The notes under the pieces are model-generated. The model saw only the letters and a program-made list of their open reading frames with translations, did not search any database and had not been told where the DNA came from. DNA of 64,000 bases from an uncultured Pelagibacteraceae bacterium (GTDB taxonomy: Bacteria; Pseudomonadota; Alphaproteobacteria; Pelagibacterales; Pelagibacteraceae): contig CACJQE010000002.1 in the NCBI GenBank assembly GCA_902595465.1, positions 59,260 to 123,259 of the forward strand, written 5' to 3'. The position numbers were made by a program, and so were the translations under genes. Positions 1 through 8,997 of this stretch are shown here, piece after piece. The first letter of the stretch is position 1. Each line of letters begins with the position of its first letter.

Positions 1-789
1 TTTATAAGATTATCTTCGATAGATACATGGGGGTTATTATTCTATAGAGGTGCGATACCATTTGTAGCTGTATTAATTGGCCTTCTTATATTTTATAAAA
101 AAAACTTTATTAAAGCATTTTTGAATGTTGGTTATGCTGGTATTTTTTATATTATAAGTTTTTCGATTTGTAACATCACATTTATAATTTCAATCCAAAA
201 TACAAATGTAGCAAATACATTAATAATGATTGCAATGGCACCCATGCTTTCAGCAATCCTTGGTGCAGTATTTCTAAAAGAGGTTCCCGATAAGAAGACT
301 TGGATAGCTATAGCTATTACCTTAGTAGCTGTAATATATATATTCTACGACTCTCTAGAGATGGGTAACTTATTTGGTGATCTTATGGGTATAACAACAG
401 CTTTTGGACTCGCCACCAACGCGGTAATAATCAGATCGGCAAAAGATAGAGATTTGCTACCTTCAGCAGTTGTCGGTAAGCTTACAGTAGCTCTATTTGC
501 TCTCTTATTCGTTGAAAGTTATGAGTTAGTTGAAAAAGACCTGATTTATATACCTTTAATGTGTATTTTGTGTGTAGCAATACCATTCGTTTTGGTGACG
601 ATTGCTCCAAGATTTATACCTGCCGAGGAAGTTAATCTGTTTTTTCTTCTTGAGACCATTTTAGGACCCATTTGGGTTTGGTTAGTTATCAAAGAGCAGC
701 CTAGTCTAGAGACAATAGTTGGTGGACTGGTAATTATATTTACTATAGCTGTTCACTCGTATCTAAAATTAAAATCTTCCTCTAGTTAA
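1..789 (+). CDS. EamA/DMT-family transporter, 5' truncated by window edge
   Basis: Frame of ORF 121..789 stays open back to base 1; multi-TM protein with EamA-like repeats. Confidence 0.8.
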   Translation, partial: FIRLSSIDTWGLLFYRGAIPFVAVLIGLLIFYKKNFIKAFLNVGYAGIFYIISFSICNITFIISIQNTNVANTLIMIAMAPMLSAILGAVFLKEVPDKKTWIAIAITLVAVIYIFYDSLEMGNLFGDLMGITTAFGLATNAVIIRSAKDRDLLPSAVVGKLTVALFALLFVESYELVEKDLIYIPLMCILCVAIPFVLVTIAPRFIPAEEVNLFFLLETILGPIWVWLVIKEQPSLETIVGGLVIIFTIAVHSYLKLKSSSS

Positions 790-858
790 AATTATTTTTC
801 TTTTTTTCAAAATTTGTCTTGATTTAAAATTAGATCGCCCATAAACACCGCTAATTTT

Positions 859-2151
859 ATGAATAAAATTATAAAAAACTCTTGGGCTCTATTTACAGGT
901 ATGGCATTTATAATGCTAGCTCATGGTTTTCAAGGTACTCTTTTAGGTGTTAGAGCAGTTAAAGAAAATTTTGGTCTATCATCGACAGGTTTTTTATTTT
1001 CTGGATACTTTGTTGGATATTTTATTGGAGCAAAGATTATACAATCTTTAATTCATAGAGTTGGGCATATTAGAGTTTTTGCAGCTTTTGCTTCTGTAAC
1101 CTCAATTGTCGTATTATTACACTCAATTTTTGTAAATCCTTTTTCCTGGTTTGTGCTTAGAATGATTTCTGGATTTAGTATGGTTTGTCTTTATACAGTT
1201 GCTGAAAGCTGGTTAAACGATAGATCTACAAATAAGAATAGAGGTAGTGTTTTATCAATCTACATGATCGTTATGTATGCTTCTATGGCAATTGGGATGT
1301 TTTTCATAAACTTTAGTAAACCAGAAAATTTTCAACCTTTTATACTGATATCTTTATTTATGTCATTATCTCTTGTTCCAATACTTTTAACAAAAAGGAA
1401 GGCACCTAATTTTAAAAAAATATCAGGTATGAAACTCAAAGAAGTTTATAAATCATCGCCATTTGGTGTTGTAAGTTCATTTTTGTGTGGAATATCTCAT
1501 TCAGCCGTTTTCTCAATGATTGCAGTTTATGCCACTTCAATGAATTTTAGTATTTTAGAAGTTTCTATAGTAACTTTTTTATTTGCTATATCTGGAGCAA
1601 TAAGTCAATGGCCAATAGGAAAACTATCTGATGTTTTAGATAGAAGAATTGTGATTATTTATACTACATTTGGAGCGGCTTTATTTTGTTTTTTAGCAAT
1701 TATTTCTTCAAGTCAAATGTACATGCCTGAAGGTTTGGCCACATCAAAAATATTTTTTTATATTTGTATAATGTGTTTTTCTTTTTGTAGTCTTCCAATG
1801 TTTGCATTAATTTTTGCACATACAAATGATTTTATACCAAAAGAAAAATTTGTAGCTGCAGGAGCAGGATTACAATTTGTTTTTGGACTTGGTGCGATTT
1901 ATGGTCCTTTTATGTGCTCATTATTTATGGAATTTTTAGGAGAAAATGGATTTTTTATTTTCTTAATTATATTTCATTCATTTATTGGTTTATTTGGAAT
2001 ATATAGAATGCAAGTTAGAGAGTCTGGTGATAACCCAGATTCACAATTTGTACCTATGCCTCAAACCATAACTCCAGCTGGCATAGAACTTAATCCATCG
2101 ACTGAACCTATAGAAGAGCAAAATAATTTGAGCGAATTTAAGAAAATTTAG
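859..2151 (+). CDS. MFS transporter (YcaD-like)
   Basis: 12-TM-like protein, MFS motifs (GKLSDVLDRR). Confidence 0.85.
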   Translation: MNKIIKNSWALFTGMAFIMLAHGFQGTLLGVRAVKENFGLSSTGFLFSGYFVGYFIGAKIIQSLIHRVGHIRVFAAFASVTSIVVLLHSIFVNPFSWFVLRMISGFSMVCLYTVAESWLNDRSTNKNRGSVLSIYMIVMYASMAIGMFFINFSKPENFQPFILISLFMSLSLVPILLTKRKAPNFKKISGMKLKEVYKSSPFGVVSSFLCGISHSAVFSMIAVYATSMNFSILEVSIVTFLFAISGAISQWPIGKLSDVLDRRIVIIYTTFGAALFCFLAIISSSQMYMPEGLATSKIFFYICIMCFSFCSLPMFALIFAHTNDFIPKEKFVAAGAGLQFVFGLGAIYGPFMCSLFMEFLGENGFFIFLIIFHSFIGLFGIYRMQVRESGDNPDSQFVPMPQTITPAGIELNPSTEPIEEQNNLSEFKKI

Positions 2152-2166
2152 TGTAAGTTTATAATT

Positions 2167-2841
2167 ATGAAAACAGCTTTAATATTCGGCTCAACCGGAT
2201 TAGTAGGTGGAGATTTGCTAAGATTATTAGTAAAAAATGAAAAATACAAAAAAATCAAGGTTTTTGTAAGGTCTTCTATATCTAAAATCGATCCAAAAGT
2301 AGAGGTTGTTCAAACAGATTTTTCAAAATTAGAAAATATTAAATCAGAAATAAAAGGTAACGATTGTTTTTTTTGCATTGGAACAACAAGAAAAAAAACT
2401 CCTAACAAGGAAGATTATATAAATACAGAATATAATTTACCTGTAACTATAGGAAAAATTTGTAAGGATAATGGTGTGGAAATTTTTACTTTTATATCTT
2501 CATTGGGTGCTAGTCCAAAAACATCAAATTTATACTTAAAAAATAAAGGTATGGCTGAAGAGGTATTAAAAGAACTAAACTTTAAAAAGTTTATTATAAT
2601 TAGACCATCATTTTTAATTGGAAAAAGAAAAGAGGAAAGATTAGGAGAAAAAATAGGAATTTATGCTATGAAATGTGTGTCACCATTTTTAGTTGGGCGT
2701 TTGCAAAAATATAGATCAATAAATGCAGGAATAGTTGCTAAATCTGCAATTAATATTTCAAACAGTAACATACCTGGTGGAGTATTTGAACCACCACAAT
2801 TATTACAGATTGAAAAGAATAAACTTTTAATAAATCAATAA
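2167..2841 (+). CDS. NAD(P)H-binding oxidoreductase / epimerase-like (HTATIP2-type)
   Basis: N-terminal GSTGLVGGDLL Rossmann motif. Confidence 0.75.
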   Translation: MKTALIFGSTGLVGGDLLRLLVKNEKYKKIKVFVRSSISKIDPKVEVVQTDFSKLENIKSEIKGNDCFFCIGTTRKKTPNKEDYINTEYNLPVTIGKICKDNGVEIFTFISSLGASPKTSNLYLKNKGMAEEVLKELNFKKFIIIRPSFLIGKRKEERLGEKIGIYAMKCVSPFLVGRLQKYRSINAGIVAKSAINISNSNIPGGVFEPPQLLQIEKNKLLINQ

Positions 2842-2893
2842 AAAATTTATAAAATTTATTTTTAGTGCTATAATACATTTAAAGGAGGTATCT

Positions 2894-3217
2894 ATGGCTA
2901 AATTTTTTTTAATGGGTAATTTTACAGAGAAAGCATTCGCAGGTTTTCTAAAAGATCCTGGATCAGATAGATCTGAGGCCGCTAGAAAGTGCTCTGAAAG
3001 TGTTGGAGCTGAAATGAAATCTTACACATATTTAAGAGGACAGTATGACTTTATGGTTGAAACACATGGCACATTTGAGCAAATGGCCGCTATTAAAATG
3101 GCTACTGAAGGAAGTGGTGCGCTTAAAAATATCGCTATTTGTGAGGAAACGCCAATGAATGAAATTGCAAATCATGCAACAAAAGTATCAAGTGGCTATA
3201 AAGTGCCTGGACAATAA
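2894..3217 (+). CDS. GYD-domain-like small protein
   Basis: LRGQYDFMVETHG...KMATEGSGALKNIAI resembles GYD domain; RBS aaaggaggt upstream. Confidence 0.6.
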   Translation: MAKFFLMGNFTEKAFAGFLKDPGSDRSEAARKCSESVGAEMKSYTYLRGQYDFMVETHGTFEQMAAIKMATEGSGALKNIAICEETPMNEIANHATKVSSGYKVPGQ

Positions 3218-3223
3218 TCTTAC

Positions 3224-3252
3224 TGGTAGCTTCATTAATTATGAAGCTACCA
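3224..3252 (+). terminator. Hairpin, putative terminator
   Basis: TGGTAGCTTCAT-TAATT-ATGAAGCTACCA perfect 12-bp stem just after stop. Confidence 0.6.
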
Positions 3253-3317
3253 ATTTAAAATCGAAGCTGTCAAAATATCTCATTCAAATAAAGTAATATT
3301 GATCTAATAAGAAAGTT

Positions 3318-3776
3318 ATGAACAAAAGAAAATTTATTAAATTATCTATATTTGGATCATTATTATACAGTATCTTTCCATACAAAATTTTATTAGCTGA
3401 AACAAAAAAAATAATTAATCAAAATTTAACAGAAGCCCAAAAAAAAATAATGTTTAATGAAGCGACTGAACGACCATTCTCAAGCCCTCTTAATTATGAG
3501 AAAAGAGAAGGTTTTTATCACTGTGCAAATTGTGGAGCTAAACTTTTTAAGTCTAGCTCAAAATTTGACAGTGGAACTGGTTGGCCGTCATTTACCGAGG
3601 CGCTTCCTGGAGCTTTCAAAACTAAGGTTGATTACAGCTTTGGCATGAAAAGAATTGAATACCACTGCGCAAAATGTGGTGCTCATCACGGACATGTCTT
3701 TGAAGACGGTCCTGGATCGACAGGAAAGAGATATTGTAATAACGGCTTGTGTTTAATATTTAAGCCATCATCATAA
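3318..3776 (+). CDS. msrB: Peptide-methionine (R)-S-oxide reductase with N-terminal export signal
   Basis: CxxC zinc motifs, GTGWPSF, HCAKCGAHHGHVF, RYC; N-term NKRKFIKLSIFGSLLYSIFPYKILLA is Tat-like. Confidence 0.85.
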   Translation: MNKRKFIKLSIFGSLLYSIFPYKILLAETKKIINQNLTEAQKKIMFNEATERPFSSPLNYEKREGFYHCANCGAKLFKSSSKFDSGTGWPSFTEALPGAFKTKVDYSFGMKRIEYHCAKCGAHHGHVFEDGPGSTGKRYCNNGLCLIFKPSS

Positions 3777-3788
3777 AACGGAGGAACA

Positions 3789-3974
3789 ATGAAGATATTG
3801 AGTATATTGAAAGGGGTTGAATTAGTTATAGCAGATTTAGAAGTAAGTTTAGGAGAACAAGTGAGAAGTGCACCTACATTATGCGCAAGATACAAAGGTA
3901 AAATTATACCTTTAAACACTGCTCAAGATGGTCGACCTATTCTTATGAGAGAAGAAAACGCTTTAGAAAACTAA
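3789..3974 (+). CDS. Small conserved-looking hypothetical protein
   Basis: 61 aa ORF with RBS (ggagg) directly after msrB. Confidence 0.5.
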   Translation: MKILSILKGVELVIADLEVSLGEQVRSAPTLCARYKGKIIPLNTAQDGRPILMREENALEN

Positions 3975-4038
3975 TATTGTATCCAATTGCGTCAACTTAA
4001 TTAAGTTTATTTATAAGAAAATATTATAAGAAACAACT

Positions 4039-4632
4039 ATGATATTTGAATTACCAAAACTAGATTATTCTAATGAAGCTTTGTCTCCAATAATGTCACA
4101 AGAAACATTAGAGTTACATCATGGAAAACATCATCAAACCTATATAACAAATCTTAATAATTTTATAAAAGATACAGATATGGCTGAAATGTCATTGGAA
4201 GATATAATTGTAAAAAGCTCAAAAGATAACTCAAAAGCTGGAATATTTAATAATGCAAGCCAGCATTGGAACCATAATCTTTTTTGGAAATGCATGAAAC
4301 CAAAAGGTGGTGGAAATATTCCATCAAAACTTGAGAAAAAAATTATTGAGGATTTTGAGAGTGTTGAAAAATTTAAAGATCAATTTAAACAAGCTGGTAT
4401 AACTCAGTTTGGATCAGGTTGGTGTTGGTTATCTTTGAATAATGACAAATTAGTTGTGACAAAAACAGCTAATGCTGCTAATCCTTTAATTGATAACTTA
4501 AAACCAATACTTGGTTGTGATGTCTGGGAACATTCATACTATATAGATTATCGAAATAGAAGACCTGAATATTTAGATAAATTTGTTGAAAATCTTATCG
4601 ATTGGGAATTTGTTGAGTCTCTATTAATTTAA
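4039..4632 (+). CDS. sodB: Superoxide dismutase (Fe/Mn)
   Basis: HHGKHHQTYITNLN, QFGSGWCWL, DVWEHSYYIDYRNRRPEY signatures. Confidence 0.95.
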   Translation: MIFELPKLDYSNEALSPIMSQETLELHHGKHHQTYITNLNNFIKDTDMAEMSLEDIIVKSSKDNSKAGIFNNASQHWNHNLFWKCMKPKGGGNIPSKLEKKIIEDFESVEKFKDQFKQAGITQFGSGWCWLSLNNDKLVVTKTANAANPLIDNLKPILGCDVWEHSYYIDYRNRRPEYLDKFVENLIDWEFVESLLI

Positions 4633-4654
4633 GTAACTAAAGAAAGGAAAAACT

Positions 4655-4912
4655 ATGAATTTTGTTGGAACAACAACTTATGAAGGAACTAAAAAAGATG
4701 CAGATGAATTATACAGTATGTTTAAAGATGATCTTGCAAAATGCACATCATCATTTGAATGGGCACACATTCGTGAAGGTAAAATGATTTTTATTGCAAA
4801 TGTCACTGATGAAGAAAAATTTTATGCCTTATTTGAAGATCAAAGATCAAAAGACTGGAACGCAAAGTTTAATGCTAAAGATGAAGCTTGGAAACTTGAA
4901 AAAATAATGTAA
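4655..4912 (+). CDS. Hypothetical protein
   Basis: 85 aa ORF with RBS aaagaaagga. Confidence 0.6.
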   Translation: MNFVGTTTYEGTKKDADELYSMFKDDLAKCTSSFEWAHIREGKMIFIANVTDEEKFYALFEDQRSKDWNAKFNAKDEAWKLEKIM

Positions 4913-5011
4913 CTAAAACCATAACGATAACTTTTTGAAATAAAAAAGTTTAAAGTGGTATCGGTCCAGAAATCTCCTAAAATTTAAAAAACAAAATAAA
5001 AAATAGTTTAT

Positions 5012-6010
5012 ATGACGACCTCTAACAAAAAATTAAATCCTAAAATACCTGATGCTTCTGATATAAGCAAACCATGGGATAAAGATAATCAGGCTTGGTG
5101 GGACTGGTACGTTAGTCTTGCAGATAATGATGTTAAAAAAGATGAAATTATTAATGCCGATCCCTTACCAGAAATTGAAATACCAAGTGATGATGAAGTT
5201 ATCTCACAATTAGCAAAGCCCTACCAGTTAACGAACGATCAAATCGATTTTTTTAAAAAAAATGGTTTTATAAAACTAAAGAAGGTTTTTTCACCTGGAG
5301 CTGTGTTAAAACTTAGAGCTGAATTAATTAATCTATTAAAGAAAGAGTTTAAGGTTGATCCAGATAAAGGAGCACATGACCGTTTCCTTAGTCTTGAGAT
5401 GATTTGGCCTGACAACGCACTCCTTCGTGCTTACGTGTTATCGCCACGTCTAGGGCAAATTTCAGCAGATCTTCTTGGGGTACCAGCAGTTAGACTTTAC
5501 CATGACAATGTACTAGCTAAACAAGCTGGTTGTGGTCGTACGCCATGGCACTTCGACGATCATCATTTTCCTCTAGATACTAACGATGTAGTTACAGCTT
5601 GGGTACCAGGTCAACCAACCCCTCTTGAGATGGGACCACTCTCTTTTGCGTATCCACTAAGTGTGCACAAATTAGTTAAATCTGTTGAGTTTGAAAAGAT
5701 TGGTACTGGATACGACCGTGGGGTCTCAAACATTTTTTCAAAAAATAATGTAATGATAAATGAAACTCCATTTGAACTAGGCGAAGTTAGCTTTCACCAT
5801 AATTTGAATTTTCATACAGCTTCACGTAATCGAACCAATCGTAGCAGAGTTGCTCTAGCCAATACTTATTACCGAGATGGAGCGAGGGTAGTTAATTCAC
5901 CTACAATGGTTTCGGGTGACTGGCAGAAATTTATGCCTAATGTTAAACCAGGGGACTTAGCTGCTAGCCCGCTAAATCCAATTTGTTGGCCAATTAAAGA
6001 TAAATCATGA
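5012..6010 (+). CDS. Phytanoyl-CoA dioxygenase (PhyH)-family Fe(II)/2OG oxygenase
   Basis: HxD iron motif (WHFDDHHF), distal His and Arg (FHTASRNRTNRSR). Confidence 0.8.
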   Translation: MTTSNKKLNPKIPDASDISKPWDKDNQAWWDWYVSLADNDVKKDEIINADPLPEIEIPSDDEVISQLAKPYQLTNDQIDFFKKNGFIKLKKVFSPGAVLKLRAELINLLKKEFKVDPDKGAHDRFLSLEMIWPDNALLRAYVLSPRLGQISADLLGVPAVRLYHDNVLAKQAGCGRTPWHFDDHHFPLDTNDVVTAWVPGQPTPLEMGPLSFAYPLSVHKLVKSVEFEKIGTGYDRGVSNIFSKNNVMINETPFELGEVSFHHNLNFHTASRNRTNRSRVALANTYYRDGARVVNSPTMVSGDWQKFMPNVKPGDLAASPLNPICWPIKDKS

Positions 6011-6927
6011 AAAACATAAATAATCAAAATGGGCTAAATTCGATCTGGACTGACAGTCTTACTCGCAATCTCCATCCTGATAGTAATGCTTTAGTTGATC
6101 ATTTAAGAACTGTGCATCAAGAACATGCTGGATTTACCGAAGCATGCGCAAGTTCGTGTCGCGATGAAGCTGGACGTAATAGTTATGAATGGCTAGCAGA
6201 AATTGTGCCTAATAACGAGCGTTTAAATGTATTAGATCTTGCTTGTGGGTCAGGTCCATTATTAAAAATCTTATTTGATCGAAATAAAAATTTAAATTTA
6301 AAAGGTGTAGACATGTGTCCTGAAGAATTAAAGTTAGCTAAGAAACTTCTTATAAACAGTAGAGTTAATCTTATTGAGTCAAAAGCACAAAATTTGTCAG
6401 CAATCAATGATAACTCTATTGACATAGTGCTATGTCATTGGGCTTTAACATTAATGGACCCTATAACTCCTGTGTTGGATGAAGTCAGACGAGTTTTAAA
6501 TACTAAAGGTCGATTTGCAGCTTTAATTGATGGACCAATGAATACAGCCCCAGGGTATAAAGAAGTACACGATTTAATTTATAGCTACGTACAAGAAGAA
6601 ATACCTAGTTATGGAGAGATTGATTTGGGTGACCCAAGGATAAGAGGAACTAAAAGCCTAAGTGATCTTGCAAATAAAACATTTCCAGGAGCTAATGTGA
6701 CTATAGAAACAAATGTTGTATCTATGTATGGGCCCGTTACACGAGTGGCTGAAATTGCAGCAGGATTTTTTTATGCTGCTTTTGTCTTAAAACCAAAAAA
6801 AAGGAAAACAATGATTGCAGATCTATCTAACATCCTGGCAATATCCAAAGATAGTAATTATGCTGAAAGAAAAGGACGTTTTTCAATGCCAATTAGTCGT
6901 CTTTTAGTTGTACCTACTATAAAATGA
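6007..6927 (+). CDS. Class I SAM-dependent methyltransferase
   Basis: VLDLACGSGPLLKIL motif I; 4-nt overlap with preceding dioxygenase. Confidence 0.85.
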   Translation: MKNINNQNGLNSIWTDSLTRNLHPDSNALVDHLRTVHQEHAGFTEACASSCRDEAGRNSYEWLAEIVPNNERLNVLDLACGSGPLLKILFDRNKNLNLKGVDMCPEELKLAKKLLINSRVNLIESKAQNLSAINDNSIDIVLCHWALTLMDPITPVLDEVRRVLNTKGRFAALIDGPMNTAPGYKEVHDLIYSYVQEEIPSYGEIDLGDPRIRGTKSLSDLANKTFPGANVTIETNVVSMYGPVTRVAEIAAGFFYAAFVLKPKKRKTMIADLSNILAISKDSNYAERKGRFSMPISRLLVVPTIK

Positions 6928-6946
6928 AATAATTTTTATAAGTAGT

Positions 6947-7015
6947 ATGACGCCAGAAAACTCCCAGAAAATCTGGAAAATTATTCAGGAAGCTGGCGAT
7001 TATTTACGGGATTAG
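6947..7015 (+). pseudogene. Truncated copy of a small QEAGDYL-family ORF (MTPENSQKIWKIIQEAGDYLRD*)
   Basis: 22 aa; shares exact 25 nt attcaggaagctggcgattatttac (6983-7007) with 10058-10082. Confidence 0.55.
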
Positions 7016-7122
7016 AGGAGCAACTTAATCCACATTAAGCTACAATATTCTACAGTACTTATGCGGATATTAAAAAGTTACCTTGAATTAAATCGCTTAA
7101 AGACTCATCAATTTTACAGTCA

Positions 7123-7147
7123 AACTAGAACCACAACTAGAACTTTT
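7123..7147 (+). repeat. 25-nt direct repeat copy A (aactagaaccacaactagaactttt)
   Basis: Identical to 9971-9995. Confidence 0.9.
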
Positions 7148-7215
7148 TGAGATAAATCAAACAGCCATTTTTAAAGCAAATAGACTCATGGTTCGAGATT
7201 TGATAATCTTGGATT

Positions 7216-7273
7216 ATGAAAAAACTTTTAGGGATCGTGTTTCTTGGTTTGTTGTTGAGTGGAAACTCTAACG
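7216..7273 (+). repeat. Signal-peptide-encoding repeat copy 1
   Basis: First 24 nt ATGAAAAAACTTTTAGGGATCGTG identical in all three copies. Confidence 0.9.
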
Positions 7274-8055
7274 CTTGTGAAAAAGAGGATTTCATAAAAT
7301 ATATATCAGCAGGTAAAAACAAATGTATAGCAATTTTAAATTTAGGAAAAATTGAAAAGAGTAAAAAAAACTTAATAGTATTTCTTCATGGTGATGGTAG
7401 TCCTAATTCTCCAAGGCCAGGAATACCCAAAAAAAGTCAAATTAGATTTGCAAAAGAATTAATAAACGATGATAACAATATTTTTCTTTTTGCAAGACCT
7501 GGTTACTTTATTAGAGAAAGAGGCAGTAGTGAAGAGGATAGATATTCATCAGGACCTCGTAACGCTATAAAGAGTACAGTAGTAAATTATGATTGGAAAA
7601 ATTTTCAAATACTAGTACCTGCATTACAAAATCTTAAAAAATATTATAAACCAAAAAAACTAATTTTAATTGGTCATTCTGGAGGAGCTTATCAGGGAGG
7701 TACTATTCATGGAAAAGTACCAGGATTAGTTGATATGAATATTTTGATCTCTTGCCCGTGTGATTGGGAAATTAGAAAAAAACTAAGCAACGGTAAAAAA
7801 TGGGAAACCAAATCTCAATTGAAAGAATTAAAAAAAAACTCACCAAGTTTCAATTATAAAGATATAGATTTAAAATCTCTCAATATATTAATTGTTGGAA
7901 AAGATGATAAAAATACAGCTCCAGGAGTTTCAAAATATTATTATGATTTACTTAAAAAGAAAAAACTACAAGTTAAGTTACATATTATTGATGGAGGTCA
8001 CGGATTAAGGTCTATGCCAACAATTGGATCTATAATTAAAGAATATATAAACTAA
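7216..8055 (+). CDS. Exported alpha/beta-hydrolase-like protein
   Basis: Signal peptide MKKLLGIVFLGLLLSGNSNA; nucleophile elbow GHSGGAYQGG; C-terminal His in GGHGL. Confidence 0.7.
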   Translation: MKKLLGIVFLGLLLSGNSNACEKEDFIKYISAGKNKCIAILNLGKIEKSKKNLIVFLHGDGSPNSPRPGIPKKSQIRFAKELINDDNNIFLFARPGYFIRERGSSEEDRYSSGPRNAIKSTVVNYDWKNFQILVPALQNLKKYYKPKKLILIGHSGGAYQGGTIHGKVPGLVDMNILISCPCDWEIRKKLSNGKKWETKSQLKELKKNSPSFNYKDIDLKSLNILIVGKDDKNTAPGVSKYYYDLLKKKKLQVKLHIIDGGHGLRSMPTIGSIIKEYIN

Positions 8056-8113
8056 TGAAAAAACTTTTAGGGATCGTGGTTCTGGGTTTATTAATATGTG
8101 AAAACGTGTTTGC
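8055..8113 (+). repeat. Signal-peptide-encoding repeat copy 2
   Basis: First 35 nt identical to copy 3. Confidence 0.9.
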
Positions 8114-8933
8114 TGGCGTAGAAGAAGTTTTGAAAGAAATCAAAAAAAATAAAGATATAGTCCAGGGTTTTGATAAAGTTAAAGAATTTGATACTTGGAA
8201 TGAATGGCGTGTTACCCCTAAAGCAATACTCAAATCAGATAAATCAAAAAGACAGCATATAGTCAAAATTGTTAATAAATCTGATAATCATCCTGTTAGA
8301 TTTGGAAAACAATCCTTAAGATTTGAAGTTAGAAATGGTGATGGCTGGGGTTGGGATGCCAGGAATGATAGGGAAAGATCCGAACTACTAATTTGTTGTG
8401 TTAATAAAAAAACTACATGGACTGCTTGGTCACTATATTTGCCTAATGATTATGAAAAGATATTTCCTGCTAAGACTATGTTAGCACAATTCCATAATGA
8501 TGCTGATAATCCACCTGCATTTGCTTTTGATAATCAATCTGAACGTCATGTAAATGAGGGAGGTGGTTATTGGATTGCAGTAGATGAATATATAAATAAG
8601 AAATTTTTACTAAAAAAACTATTAGATCATTCAGAAACACTTGGCAGATGGAACGATATTTTAGTTAATGCAAAATGGACACACAAGGAAAATGGTTTTT
8701 TTAAAATTTGGATTAATGGTAAACTTGCTTTTCACCACAAAGGTATGACGCAAGAAAAAGGAGAAAATATTGAATTTCATGTTGGTATTTACAGATCTTT
8801 TCTTTCAAGAACACCTGGGCCAGATAAAACTCAAATAGCTTATTATGATGAGATAAGACATGCAAAGACTTGTAAAAAACTTAAAATCAATGATCTAGGA
8901 TATTCTTGTAAAGATATAGAAAATCAAAATTAA
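8055..8933 (+). CDS. Exported polysaccharide-lyase-like (heparin lyase I fold / Polysacc_lyase) protein
   Basis: Signal peptide MKKLLGIVVLGLLICENVFA; LRFEVRNGDGWGWDARNDRERSEL and WTHKENGFFKIWINGKL..YDEIR resemble the jelly-roll lyase family. Confidence 0.7.
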   Translation: MKKLLGIVVLGLLICENVFAGVEEVLKEIKKNKDIVQGFDKVKEFDTWNEWRVTPKAILKSDKSKRQHIVKIVNKSDNHPVRFGKQSLRFEVRNGDGWGWDARNDRERSELLICCVNKKTTWTAWSLYLPNDYEKIFPAKTMLAQFHNDADNPPAFAFDNQSERHVNEGGGYWIAVDEYINKKFLLKKLLDHSETLGRWNDILVNAKWTHKENGFFKIWINGKLAFHHKGMTQEKGENIEFHVGIYRSFLSRTPGPDKTQIAYYDEIRHAKTCKKLKINDLGYSCKDIENQN

Positions 8934-8934
8934 A

Positions 8935-8997
8935 ATGAAAAAACTTTTAGGGATCGTGGTTCTGGGTTTGTTGTTGAGTGGGAATACTTTTGAATAA
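8935..8997 (+). repeat. Signal-peptide-encoding repeat copy 3, truncated (MKKLLGIVVLGLLLSGNTFE*)
   Basis: 20-aa ORF starting 1 nt after the lyase stop; runs out of frame into the HNH ORF. Confidence 0.85.

Noticed and set aside
3686-3919. Minus-strand 77-aa ORF opposite msrB and the 61-aa ORF
   Set aside because: Antisense to better-supported genes; no recognisable motif or RBS.
7187-7215. tRNA T-arm-like GGTTCGAGATT near the variable region (possible integration site)
   Set aside because: No acceptor, D or anticodon arms could be assembled around it.
7123-7270. Long alternative frame (VKLEPQLELFEINQ...TFRDRVSWFVVEWKL*) overlapping the first signal cassette out of frame
   Set aside because: Not credible as a gene: no start codon near its beginning, and overlap with a well-supported signal peptide; kept only as a decayed repeat.
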